A DNA stretch of 64,000 nt from positions 62,001-126,000 of the forward strand of contig NZ_JACHXD010000012.1 of assembly GCF_014191875.1 (NCBI RefSeq). The letters are read 5' to 3'. Positions within the stretch are counted from its first letter, which is position 1; each line of letters opens with the position of its first letter. The position numbers were made by a program, and so were the translations under genes. The DNA comes from Pseudoduganella violacea. Its GTDB lineage: Bacteria > Pseudomonadota > Gammaproteobacteria > Burkholderiales > Burkholderiaceae_D. Shown here piece after piece: positions 13,001 to 20,000 of this stretch. The notes beneath the pieces are model-generated. The model searched no databases, was not told the DNA's origin, and worked only from the letters and a program-made list of their open reading frames with translations.

Positions 13001-16000
13001 GCTTGGCGGGCCGCTATCCCCAAGCCGCCAATGTGCAAGAGTTTTGGGCGAATCTGAGCCAGGGCAAGGACTGCATCGGCGAGATTCCATCGGAACGTTG
13101 GGATTACAAGCTGTACTTCGATCCTGACCGCAACGCCAGTGGAAAGACCTACAGCAAATGGGGCGGCTTTATCGATGGCGTCGACCATTTCGATCCGCTG
13201 TTCTTCAATATCTCGCCACGCGAAGCCGAGTTGATGGACCCGCAGGAGCGTATTTTCCTCGAATGCGTACACGCCACGCTGGAAGATGCCGGCTACACCC
13301 GCGACACCGTGGCAGGGAAAGACGGCAATGCGGGCGTATTCGTGGGTGTGATGTATGGCGAATACCAGCTCTATGGGGCGCAGGAACAGGCGCTCGGACG
13401 GCAGCTTGCGCTGTCCAGCAGTTCCGCTTCAATAGCCAATCGCGTGTCCTACGTCTGCAACTTCAATGGCCCCAGCATGGCGCTCGATACCATGTGCTCA
13501 TCCTCGCTGATGGCCATTCATCTGGCGGTGCAAAGCCTGCAGCGTGGCGATTGCGCGGTTGCGGTGGCGGGCGGCGTCAACCTCTCGATCCATCCGAACA
13601 AGTACCTGGCGCTGGCACAGGGTAAGTTCATTTCGGCCAAGGGCCGCTGCGAAAGCTTCGGCGAGGGCGGCGAAGGCTATGTGCCAGGAGAGGGCGTGGG
13701 CGCGCTGCTGCTGAAACCCAAGGCCCAGGCCATTGCCGATGGCGACCATATTTATGGCGTGATAAAAGGTTCTGCGGTCAACCATGGCGGCAAGACCAAT
13801 GGCTATACCGTGCCGAATCCAAACGCGCAGGCCGATGTAATCGAGCGTGCGTTGCGTGAAGCACGCGTGGATGCGCGCAGCATCAGCTATATCGAGGCGC
13901 ATGGAACGGGCACCAGTTTAGGCGATCCGATTGAGATCGCCGGCTTGTCCAAGGCTTTCGGCGGCTGGACTGCCGAAAAGCAGTTCTGTGCCATCGGATC
14001 AGCCAAGTCGAACATCGGGCATTGCGAAAGCGCGGCCGGCATCGCGGGCATCACGAAGGTGCTGCTGCAACTGAAACATGGCCAACTCGCGCCAAGCCTG
14101 CATTCGAATACACTGAATCCGAATATCGACTTCGCGGACACGCCATTCATCGTCCAGCAGGAGCTGGCCGACTGGCCGCGTGCAGTGGTCGCGGATGGCG
14201 GCGTAGAGCGCGAATTACCGCGCCGTGCGGGCATCTCGTCTTTTGGCGCCGGCGGCTCCAATGCCCATGTAGTGATCGAAGAATACCGCAGCGAGGATGC
14301 GCAGGCCGCTATTCTCAACGGCCCGGCCCTGGTCGTTCTTTCCGCGCGCAACGAGGAACGCTTGAAAGAACAGGCGTTGCAACTGCTGGCGGCAACCGAG
14401 GCCGATGGGCGGCAGGCGCTTGCGGAGCTTGCGTACACCCTGCAGGTCGGCCGCGAAGCGATGGAGGAACGTTTGGCGTTTGCCACCGACTCGCTGGAAG
14501 ACCTGCGCGTGAAGCTGCGCGCCTTCATCGAAGGTGGAAACCAGTTCGACGAGGTTTATCGCGGACAGGCCAAACGCAATAAGGAAGCCTATGCGGCGCT
14601 GAGCGATGACGAAGAACTGGCCTTGATGATCGACGGTTGGCTGGCCAAAGGCAAGAGCGGCAAAGTGCTCGATCTGTGGGTGAAAGGCCTGTCCGTGGAT
14701 TGGGAGCGTCTGTACGATAAGGGGCAACTGGCCAGTCGTCGCCCATCCCGTATCAGCTTGCCGACTTATCCCTTCGCCAAACAGCGTTACTGGGTTCCTG
14801 CAGGTGCGCCAAAGCAGGCCACCGCCAGTGCGGTACTGCATCCGCTGCTGCACCGGAACACCTCGGACATCTTTGGCCTTCAGTTCAGCACCCGCTTGAG
14901 CGGTAATGAATTCTTCCTGAAGGATCATAAGGTCGAAGGCGCCTCGGTATTGCCGGGCGCCGCACAGCTTGAGATGGCGTATCGGGCTGCCTGCGAAGGG
15001 TTGCGTATGAACGGTGGCCTGACGCTCAGAAATATCGTCTGGACACGGCCAATTACAGTGGATGAGGCGGGGCTGGAAATTCACATCGCCCTGAATCCAG
15101 AGGACGATGGATCGGTCAGTTACGAAATCTTCGACAACGCCGATGCTGTATTCAGCCAAGGCAAGGTGGTGGCCAGCCGTCAGGACGTCAGCGCCCCGGC
15201 GCCAAGGCACGATCTGGCGGCGCTGCGCCAGCAGTGCGGTGGAATGCAGGTGGGCGGCAAGGAGTGTTACGCGATCTTCGAACAGGCCGGCCTGCATTAT
15301 GGCCCATCCTTCCAGGCGCTGAAGGAATTGCTGATCGGCGAGCAGCAGGTCATGGCGCGTATCTCGCTGCCGCCCCTGTCTGCGGAGAGGCTGGCAACCT
15401 ACGTCCTGCATCCAAGCCTGATCGATGCGGCCTTGCAGGCATCGGTCGGCATGCAGCTGCAGCCGAACAGGGAACAAGCCTTGCGTCTGATGCTGCCGTT
15501 TGCCCTCGGCTCGCTGGAAGTATTCGCCCCCTGTGAAGCTGAGATGTGGGCGCTGCTGCGCTTCTCGCCAGGCAGCGGCGCGCGTGACGCGGTGCAGAAG
15601 CTGGACATCGACCTATGCTCCGAATCCGGCGCGGTGCTGGCGAGTCTGCGCCAGTTCTCCCTGCGCGCCTTGGCCGGCGATCCCGATCCCGATCCTGCGG
15701 AAAAAATGCCGCAGATGGAGATGGCCGCGCCGAGCGGCCGGGCCGAAACCCTGCTCCTCGCTCCCGAATGGAGTGCGCCGGCATCGCACAGCGGTAATGC
15801 GCCGGACTTTGCCCGCCATGTGGTGCTTTCATGCGGAGCGGGCGGCGTCGATATTGGCGAACTTCAGCCGCATCTGGCCGCGCGCTTTGTGGCGCAAACT
15901 GGCGATTACACTGCGGCGGCCGGCGCCTTGCTGGAGGAGCTGCAGCAGCTCCAGCGCCAACCTGGTCCGCAACTGATCCAGCTGCTGCTGCCGACAGGCG

Positions 16001-17037
16001 CCGAAGCTCATGCCCTATGCGGCCTGGAAGGCATGCTGCGCTGCGCCCGGCTGGAAAACCCGCGCATGACCTGGCAGACCATCTGTGCGGATGACGCTGG
16101 CGAAGCCTTGCCGGCACTGATCGATGGCCGCCGCCGGGGCGTTGCGGAATTGTGCTATACGAACGGCCAGCCGCAAATCCGTACATGGCGGGAGCTGCGC
16201 CAACAAGGCAATACGGCCGCTTTCTGGAAGCCGCATGGCGTCTATCTGATTACCGGAGGTGCCGGCGGCCTTGGTCTGATCGTGGCGAGGGACATCGCCA
16301 GCCAGGCGCAGCATCCTGTTTTGATACTGACCGGTCGCTCTCCTCAGCAAGCGCCAGTTCAGCAGGCTATGCGCGAGCTGGAAGCGCTGGGCGCTGTCGT
16401 TCATTACCGCCAGCTTGACGTGGCGGATGCCGATGCCGTCACTTCGCTGGTGCAGCAGATTCCCGAGGAATTTGAAAGCCTGGACGGCATCATTCACAGC
16501 GCCGGCATTGTGCGTGATGCCCTGATCGCCCGTAAAACTCCGGAGCAGCTGCATGAAGTGCTCAGCGCCAAAGTCGTTGGGACGGTCAATCTGGACCTGG
16601 CCAGCCGCGACATCCATCTGGATTGCTTCATCTGCTTCTCCTCGCTGGCCGGAGCGCTGGGCAATGTGGGCCAGGCCGACTATGCGGCGGCCAACGCTTT
16701 CATGGATGCCTTTGCCCACTCCCGCTCGGTGCTGGTAGCGCAGGGGCAACGCCATGGCCGTACCCTGTCGCTCAACTGGCCCTTGTGGGAGCAGGGCGGC
16801 ATGCAGGTCGATGCGCGTCAGCGCGAGGCCATGCTGAAGAACTTCGGCATGCAGCCGCTGACGACGGAAGAGGGGCTGCGCGCCTTGCATCAAGCGATGG
16901 CGGGCGGCCTTGATCAGGTGCTGGTACTGGCCGGCGACGGCGTCCGGTTGCGAAAAACCGTTTTGGGAATGGCGGATACGGAAGTGATCTCGCCGAACAG
17001 CCGCACCGCAGCAATTGCGGCTGCCGATCCGAATTAA
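1..17037 (+). CDS. Trans-AT type modular polyketide synthase, 5' end missing
   Basis: Giant cytoplasmic assembly-line enzyme building a polyketide chain on carrier proteins. The frame is open at base 1 (first residues HCESASG are the C-terminal active-site motif of a ketosynthase), so the gene starts upstream of the window. Visible order: KS(end)-ACP; KS-DH-KR-ACP; KS-DH-ACP; KS-DH-KR-ACP; KS-DH-KR, then stop. No acyltransferase domain lies between any KS and the next domain. Instead each KS is followed by a conserved linker ending in YPFARERYW-like residues, as in trans-AT synthases that use a free-standing acyltransferase. All complete KS domains keep Cys and both His, all DH domains keep HxxxGxxxxP and DxxxQ, and all KR domains keep GGxGGLG and YxxxN. 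The last module has no carrier; that domain opens the next gene 11 bases on. Polyketide identity is not deducible from this part alone. Confidence 0.95.
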   Translation, partial: HCESASGMVGISKVLMQMKHRTLVPSLHAAVLNPDIDFGNSPFAVQQNLAAWERPKVEIDGRRGEQPRIAGISSFGAGGANAHLIIEEFIAAPLGQALAGPALVVLSARTEEGLQQRVQRLLAAIAPERIEPQMTLANIAYTLQTGREAMEERLAILADSLDALRRKLGVIAAGESEADGAYRGQAKKNKEAFSLFAGDEDMDGIVATWFAKAKLDKLGELWTRGFALDWNALYAADGASRPSRISLPSYPFAKERYWKERAVAAQPTTVAPVAVARVSAPVLSRDPDLQGYVRGLLRASVSATLKVAEEDIDGDTQWSEYGFDSITLTSFCNSLNDQYRVGLAPTIFFEYPTLDGLAKFLAQERRSLFETSVPEPAPVQHAEPEPAPQLRVENKEAVAIIGMSGQFPMAPDMDAFWRVLEEGRDCIGEIPKERWDWKAIYGDPHLEENKCNNKWGGFIEGIADFDPLFFGISPKEAELMDPQQRLMMVHVWKALEDAGYAGAALSGSDTALFIGTIASGYADRVRRAGMAIEGYSSTGSVASVGPNRMSYFLDFHGPSEPVETACSSSLVALRRGVQSIQRGECGVAVVGGVNAIVNPDLHISFNKAGMLAEDGRCKTFSSAANGYVRGEGAGMLVLKRLGDAERDGDHIYGLVRGTAENHGGRANSLTAPNPKAQAAVVSMAYEDAGIDPRTVTYIEAHGTGTSLGDPVEINGLKAAFKHLCDTAGVRVESHHCGLGSAKTNFGHLELAAGVVGVMKVLLQMRHKKLVRSLHSAELNPYIDLESSPFYVVQEAREWTALRDADGKEIPRRAGVSSFGFGGVNAHVVLEEYIAPSRLDHEPAAPVGIVLSARNEDRLLEQARQLLDFVSSPQVQKDVALADLAYTLQAGREVMEERLAFVAVSFGELVEKLAGFVGGNTQAHAILRGHAKRGKDSASHGAGPAVGLEDLLVQWINGRDVNWSSLYAGRKPRRVSLPTYPFAQERYWIDVGHGHQAGGSSVVLHPLVQQNRSNISGLRFSSSFDGGEFFLADHVVRGERVLPGAAQLEMALHAGKLATENAYGLRLRNVVWARPAIAGAGGLHLNIALRPAEGQALAFEVQGAGPSGDGSVFSQGLLEPADASILAAVHDIDALRAHCTRRRMSGAECYALFERMGLHYGPSFQALSELLAADALALARIELPPAVQDSLPDFTLHPALLDAALQASAGLLGGAELMLLFALGSLQILQPPGGGMWAVVQRSRGCAAGDAVQKFDIDLCGDDGQAYIQIREFSLRAVTGGGKRDAEATTLLQPIWRAQPVLTESAGTAYARHLVLLLGATEPDAVAIRNRLPDADCQLLTAGADVAASFESAAQALLERLQALGSEAGASLIQLAVVGDGALRTLSGLGAMLQTAQQENPRLTGQVIEFDHGQDLPTVLLENRDSADRQIRYRHGERMVRGWSELATGVPAQWMDHGVYLITGGAGGLGLIFARDIASAATGVTLVLAGRSPMNDAIRASIRELEALGAVVQYRQLDAGDAEAVTQLVHGIQEEHEGLDGIIHSAGVLRDSFLVRKTPQQLREVLRAKVAGTVNLDQASRDIALDCFICFSSLSGAIGNIGQADYAAANAFMDSFAHYRNELAAQGKRHGRTLSINWPLWEEGGMQVDAATRRHLLEHLGMTPLGTADGSAALAAAMASGAPQVLLVHGEAERMKSILQGRLPERTENQRENAMPISANMEEKASRYFVRLLSTALKLPVQRINPQAQMESYGIDSILVLDLTRALEKVFGSLPKTLFFEYQTIDALSKYFLQHHAAVLVPLLGESRSVRAMPNPAPVSAPAIIGTRDNLRTSLAHAARTEGDEIAIIGLAGRYPQASNIEEFWANLSQGRDCIGEIPADRWDHKLYFDADRNAAGKTYSKWGGFMDGVDLFDPLFFNISPREAERIDPQERLFLECVHATLEDAGYTRGNVADEGEVGVFVGVMYEEYQLYGAQEQVRGNNIGLFNSPASIANRISYYCNFSGPSMALDTMCSSSLTAIHLAVQSLQRGDCSVAVAGGVNVSIHPNKYLMLAEGKFVSAKGRCESFGEGGEGYVPGEGVGAVLLKPKAQAIADGDHIYGIIKATAVNHGGKTNGYTVPNPNAQAKVIEKALRSGGVNARDVSYIEAHGTGTSLGDPIEIAGLSRAFQHWTPDTQFCAIGSAKSNIGHCESAAGIAGVSKVLLQLKHRQLAPSLHSRSLNPNIDFAATPFVVQQELAPWPGVQKNGAELPRIAGISSFGAGGANAHVVIEEYIAPPADRSAAGDPALVLLSARNKQQLQEQVQLLLAAVAVPADIDLADLAYTLQVGREALEERLALVVHSIDELQVKLQAIAADETWPEDAYQGQAKRDEEGMGGLSGDDDMSGTVDAWLAKGKFGKLLELWVKGFVFDWRRLHARAARKPQRISLPTYPFARERYWIETSAKAALGRTAAVLHPMVHANTSNLGIQRFSSHFSGTEFFFCDHKVHGRAVLPGVAQLEMALFAARKAATAQQAFRLQEISWSRAATVHEQGLELHIALTPQGRNEIGFEIYSEDGDNTLIYSDGVLAPAEELNASHDLTALRELCSLNRLDQEQCYELFDRLGIRYGASFRGLTEISIGEALAVARISAPVLAGAENFMLHPGTLDAALQATVGLALTPEEPVAMLPYMLASLTVLAPCSGSMWAVVQRQAGIAGEPVQQFNIDLCDDEGKVHVRISGLELRAAPTAFKPEESRTPMAEVQTAAGDDLPEKTQRYLARLLSTVLKLPAEKIDVKAQLEAYGIDSVMVMDLTRSLEKVFGPLSTTLFYEYRSIAALSGYFLKKHEEVLRKLLDGQRPIAAPLIKAAAAKTSPVAKRRFEGGRARNDDDIAIIGLAGRYPKARNIEEFWANLSQGKDCIGEIPAERWDHNLYFDADRNAAGKTYSKWGGFIDGVDNFDPLFFNISPREAELMDPQERLFLECVHATLEDAGYTRETVAGRNGKAGVFVGVMYGEYQLYGAQEQALGRQVAISSSPASIANRISYFCDFNGPSMAVDTMCSSSLTAIHLAVQSLQRGDCAVAVAGGVNVSVHPNKYLLLAQGKFISAKGRCESFGEGGEGYVPGEGVGALLLKSKSQAIADGDHIYGVIKASAVNHGGKTNGYTVPNPGAQAEVIESALREARIDARSISYIEAHGTGTSLGDPIEIAGLSQAFEHWTQDKQFCAIGSAKSNIGHCESAAGIAGVTKVLLQLKHQKLVPSLHSHSLNPNIDFADTPFIVQQELADWPRPASGAGAEQRGLPRRAGVSSFGAGGANAHIVIEEYIAPQSETTASGAPALIVLSARNDDRLKEQVLQLLAAVDDVSLADLAYTLQVGREAMEARLALVVHSIAELREKLAALAQGNTLPEGAYRGLVKRGPDALDVLASDDDMSAAIGAWVEKGKFGKLLALWVKGLAFDWQQLYPKNAPAPRRISLPTYPFARERYWINTGAAGHAPAAALLHPLVHRNTSRLSVQRFSSRFSGTEFFLADHRVQGQAVLPGVAQLEMALFAAKEAMDEAQPLRLRNVLWSRPVQVDADGPDLHLALYPEEQGRIGFEIYSEGEDGSPLVFSEGTLAPATNAAASHDLEALRTQCTIGRLSGEQCYAIFGQLGIQYGASFRGLKEVLTGEALALASISLPDGASQKGFALPPALLDAALQAVVGLVAAPGAELMLPYALGSLDILAPCSSIMWAVVRRISGKADDSVQHLDIDLCDQSGKVCLRFGQLELRAVPGASLQPLLAPMESSAPALLLRPEWRMQAAASAGADLAFSRRLVLLCGIAEEEMAAAQRQLPSADFRILGLGGDLAEAFGKAAEELLQHLQTLNADTGSALIQIVLGVSDDNQMMRGLAGMLRSAQLENPRINVQLIEVEAGHDWPQALLENADGGVQHVRYRGGKRMVQEWAELDAHRTTSWKDQGVYLITGGAGGLGLIFARDIAASARSATLILTGRSQPNEAALTAMRELEALGAAVHYRQADVGNASDVLQLIDDIQQRQGGLTGIIHSAGVTRDSLLIRKTPEQLREVLHAKVAGAINLDRASSAIPLDCMILFSSISGALGNVGQADYAAANAFMDAFAQHRKEQVAKGERHGRTLSLNWPLWEEGGMQLDAASRQYLKEKTGMTPLSTANGRMALSKALASGEAQVLVVEGDVARIKATLLGGAVSAAPAAAAIPTSAQAKQVAENLQEKATRYLVHLLSAALKLPTQRIDPQAPMESYGIDSVLVLELTRTLEKTFGSLPKTLFYEYQTIASLTAYFLRSHLAALTELLGEQHAMPSLQVRPSAVSLPMSKAKPRKPRFPARHTTSDVSEIAIIGLAGRYPQAANVQEFWANLSQGKDCIGEIPSERWDYKLYFDPDRNASGKTYSKWGGFIDGVDHFDPLFFNISPREAELMDPQERIFLECVHATLEDAGYTRDTVAGKDGNAGVFVGVMYGEYQLYGAQEQALGRQLALSSSSASIANRVSYVCNFNGPSMALDTMCSSSLMAIHLAVQSLQRGDCAVAVAGGVNLSIHPNKYLALAQGKFISAKGRCESFGEGGEGYVPGEGVGALLLKPKAQAIADGDHIYGVIKGSAVNHGGKTNGYTVPNPNAQADVIERALREARVDARSISYIEAHGTGTSLGDPIEIAGLSKAFGGWTAEKQFCAIGSAKSNIGHCESAAGIAGITKVLLQLKHGQLAPSLHSNTLNPNIDFADTPFIVQQELADWPRAVVADGGVERELPRRAGISSFGAGGSNAHVVIEEYRSEDAQAAILNGPALVVLSARNEERLKEQALQLLAATEADGRQALAELAYTLQVGREAMEERLAFATDSLEDLRVKLRAFIEGGNQFDEVYRGQAKRNKEAYAALSDDEELALMIDGWLAKGKSGKVLDLWVKGLSVDWERLYDKGQLASRRPSRISLPTYPFAKQRYWVPAGAPKQATASAVLHPLLHRNTSDIFGLQFSTRLSGNEFFLKDHKVEGASVLPGAAQLEMAYRAACEGLRMNGGLTLRNIVWTRPITVDEAGLEIHIALNPEDDGSVSYEIFDNADAVFSQGKVVASRQDVSAPAPRHDLAALRQQCGGMQVGGKECYAIFEQAGLHYGPSFQALKELLIGEQQVMARISLPPLSAERLATYVLHPSLIDAALQASVGMQLQPNREQALRLMLPFALGSLEVFAPCEAEMWALLRFSPGSGARDAVQKLDIDLCSESGAVLASLRQFSLRALAGDPDPDPAEKMPQMEMAAPSGRAETLLLAPEWSAPASHSGNAPDFARHVVLSCGAGGVDIGELQPHLAARFVAQTGDYTAAAGALLEELQQLQRQPGPQLIQLLLPTGAEAHALCGLEGMLRCARLENPRMTWQTICADDAGEALPALIDGRRRGVAELCYTNGQPQIRTWRELRQQGNTAAFWKPHGVYLITGGAGGLGLIVARDIASQAQHPVLILTGRSPQQAPVQQAMRELEALGAVVHYRQLDVADADAVTSLVQQIPEEFESLDGIIHSAGIVRDALIARKTPEQLHEVLSAKVVGTVNLDLASRDIHLDCFICFSSLAGALGNVGQADYAAANAFMDAFAHSRSVLVAQGQRHGRTLSLNWPLWEQGGMQVDARQREAMLKNFGMQPLTTEEGLRALHQAMAGGLDQVLVLAGDGVRLRKTVLGMADTEVISPNSRTAAIAAADPN
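1186..5400 (+). other. PKS module B: KS-DH-KR-ACP
   Basis: KS nucleophile Cys at 1696-1698 in ETACSSSL, His of HGTGT at 2101-2103 and His of NFGH at 2239-2241, so elongating. DH His at 3097-3099 (HVVRGERVLP) and Asp at 3601-3603 (LLDAALQ). KR nucleotide-binding GGAGGLG at 4387-4407, Tyr at 4813-4815 and Asn at 4825-4827. The Asp in AGVLRD suggests a D-configured (B-type) hydroxyl before dehydration. ACP Ser (YGIDS) at 5266-5268. Expected output: a chain extended by two carbons with an alpha,beta double bond. Confidence 0.88.
5527..8490 (+). other. PKS module C: KS-DH-ACP, no ketoreductase
   Basis: KS Cys at 6037-6039 in DTMCSSSL, His at 6442-6444 and 6562-6564. DH His at 7450-7452 (HKVHGRAVLP) and Asp at 7939-7941. 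The DH runs straight into an ACP (YGIDS Ser at 8353-8355) with no room for a KR. The dehydratase looks intact but has no in-module source of beta-hydroxyl substrate. Confidence 0.85.
8602..12860 (+). other. PKS module D: KS-DH-KR-ACP
   Basis: KS Cys at 9112-9114 in DTMCSSSL, His at 9517-9519 and 9637-9639. DH His at 10525-10527 (HRVQGQAVLP) and Asp at 11017-11019; the usual HPALLD is PPALLD here. KR GGAGGLG starts at 11827, Tyr at 12253-12255. ACP Ser (YGIDS) at 12721-12723. Expected output: an alpha,beta double bond. Confidence 0.87.
12985..16980 (+). other. PKS module E, first half: KS-DH-KR (carrier is in the next gene)
   Basis: KS Cys at 13495-13497 (DTMCSSSLMAI, with Met where modules C and D have Thr), His at 13900-13902 and 14020-14022. 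DH His at 14926-14928 (HKVEGASVLP) and Asp at 15424-15426. KR GGAGGLG starts at 16255, Tyr at 16681-16683. The protein ends soon after the KR with no ACP. The matching carrier is the N-terminal domain of the following protein. Confidence 0.87.
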
Positions 17038-17048
17038 AGGAGAGAACT

Positions 17049-20000
17049 GTGCAAGAACAACTAAAAAAACTGCTGGTCAGCTGGGTTTCCGCGCAAGTGA
17101 AGGTCAATGCACACGATATCGACGGCGATACGACCTTGAGCGAATATGGTTTCGACTCCGTGGCGCTGACCGAGCTGGCCAACACCATTGGCCAGCGCCT
17201 GAAGATCGAGATCACTCCTTCGGTGTTTTTCGAACATCCCACGCTGGATGGTCTGTCCGGCTATCTGGCGCGCGAATACGCGGTGCAGCTGGCGCCGCAA
17301 TTCTCGGCTGCTGTGGAGATGGCGGCGCCACCAGCACCACGCGCAGAGTCGCATGACATCGCTCCCGCGCGCCGTCGCGGCGGCTACGCAAAACAAGGCC
17401 TGGCTTTCAGCGCGAGTGCGGCGCAGGGCGGTGTTGAACCTGTGGCGATTATCGGCATCAGCGGCCAATTCCCAATGGCGCGCGATGTCCATGAATTCTG
17501 GCGCAACCTCTCCGAAGGCAAGGACTGCATCAGCGAGATTCCACCCCAACGTTGGGATGCCAGCAAAACCGATATCAAATGGGGCGGCTTTATCGACGGC
17601 GTTGACGAATTCGATCCTAAATTCTTCGGCATCTCGCCCAAGGAGGCGGAGCTGATGGACCCGCAGCAGCGCCTTGGTATGATGCATGTCTGGAAAGCTC
17701 TCGAAGATGCCGGCTACACCGGCCACTCGCTGGCGGGCAGCGATACGGCCATTTTCATCGGCACGGGGCCTACCGGTTATGGCAATCTGCTGAACCAGGC
17801 CGGGCTGGGCGGCGAAGCATATACATCGACAGGCAGCGTGCCTTCGGTCGGCGCCAATCGCCTGAGCTATATGTTCGATTGGCATGGCCCCAGCGAACCA
17901 GTGGAGACCGCGTGCTCCAGCTCTCTGGTGGCGATACGGCGCGGCGTGCTGGCAATCCAAAGCGGCGAATCCGGCATGGCGGTGGTGGGTGGGGTCAATA
18001 CCATCGTCACACCGGAAGCGCATATCAGTTTCAGCAAGGCGGGCATGCTGTGCAAGGATGGCCGCTGCAAGACCTTCTCGGACCAGGCCAACGGCTATGT
18101 GCGCGCGGAAGGCGCCGGCATGCTGGTGCTGAAAAAGCTGTCGGCCGCCGAACGCGACGGCGACCATATTTATGCCGTGGTGCGCGGCACGGCCGAGAAT
18201 CATGGCGGCCGCGCCAACTCGCTGACCGCGCCAAACTCCCGGGCGCAGGCCGACCTGCTCAAGGCGGCGTATCGCCAGGCGGGGATCGATCCGCGCACGG
18301 TCGGCTATATCGAGGCGCACGGCACCGGTACGGCGCTGGGCGATCCGGTGGAAGTGACGGCCTTGAAGTCGGCCTTCAAGGAGCTATATACCGACAACGG
18401 CGGCGGCGCAGCCTTGGCCCATTGCGGCCTGGGATCGGTGAAATCCAATATCGGCCATCTTGAACTTGCGGCCGGCGCGGCTGGCGTGATCAAGGTTTTG
18501 CTGCAAATGAAGCACGGGACCCTGGCCAAAAGCCTGCATTGCGAAACGCTGAATCCGTATATTGATCTCAGCGGGAGTCCGTTTTATGTGGTGCGGCAAG
18601 CGGCGCCGTGGAAGGCCTTGCAAGATGCGGCGGGACGCGATTTGCCGCGCCGCGCCGGCGTAAGCTCTTTCGGTTTTGGCGGCGTGAATGCCCACGTGGT
18701 TCTGGAAGAATATATCGCTCCAATGCCGGCCGCGCTGCCTTCTGGACCGGCCATGGTGGTGCTTTCGGCGCGCAATGCCGAACGCCTGCAGGAACAAGTC
18801 CAACTGCTGTTGGACGCGCTCCAGCCGGGGCGGATCGACCCGGCCATGCGCCTGGCCGACCTCGCCTACACATTGCAGACCGGGCGCGAGGCGATGGAAG
18901 AGCGGCTGGCCCTGGTGGCGGATTCATTGGACGATCTGCGTTCCCGGCTCGCGGCCTACCTGCGCGGCGATATGAATGCCATCTATCGCGGCCAGCACAA
19001 ACGCGGCAAGGACGCCATCGCTTCCTTTGGCGAGGATGAAGACCTGGCGCAGACCATCGACGCGTGGCTGAAGAAAGGCAAATTCGATAAAGTGCTGGAG
19101 CTATGGGTCAAAGGCCTGGCTTTCGACTGGAACACGCTTTACCGGTCTGGCGCCAAGCCACGTCGCGTCAGCCTGCCAGGCTATCCGTTTGCGCGTGAAC
19201 GTTACTGGGTGCCGGAACAGACGGCGCAGGCCTTGCCGGCCGTCGTGCTGCATCCGCTTTTGCACCGTAATACATCGGACTTCTCGGCGCAGCGTTTCAG
19301 CAGCCGATTCTCCGGAAAGGAATTCTTCCTCGCCGATCATGTGGTCAACGGCGCGCAAATTCTTCCCGGCGTGGCACAGCTGGAAATGGCGTGTGGCGCT
19401 GCTGCGGCGGCACTGCGCACCGGCGGCGGCCTGGCGCTGCGCCGCATCAACTGGGCGCGACCGGTAAAGGTTGCCGAAGCCGGTCTCGATCTGCATATCG
19501 CGCTGCTGCCTCAAAACGATGGCTCGATTGGCTTTGAAATCTATAGCGAAGCGGATGATGCTACGCTGGTCCATAGCCAGGGCGAGGTTCTTCAGCCGGC
19601 GGCAGGCGGCGCGCAGCCGCGTCACGATTTGGCGGAAATACGGCAACAATGCGCTAAGGTGCAGCTCAACGCGGCGCAGTGCTATGCGGCGTTTGCTTCG
19701 ATGGGACTGCAGTATGGCGAGAGCTTCCGTGGCCTGAACCTGCTGCTGGTCGGGCAGGACATCGCGCTGGCGCAAATTCATCTGCCTTCAGCCGCGCCAG
19801 CGGCGGGCTTTGTCCTGCATCCGGCATTGCTGGATGCGGCATTGCAGGCTACGCTGGGCCTGCAGGTCTCGGCGGATGGCGGCACGGTCGGCAATGGTCT
19901 CTTCCTGCCGTTCGCGCTGGAAGGGCTTGAACTCTGCGCTCCGCTCGTTCCCGTCATGTGGGCGTTTGTGCGCCGCAGCGCTGGCAGCGCGGCCAGCGAC

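Noticed and set aside
7450-19840. Modules C and F as double-bond-shift modules
   Set aside because: Shift-type DH domains usually lose the Pro of HxxxGxxxxP or the Asp. Both modules keep these residues and have intact KS His, so I did not make this call.
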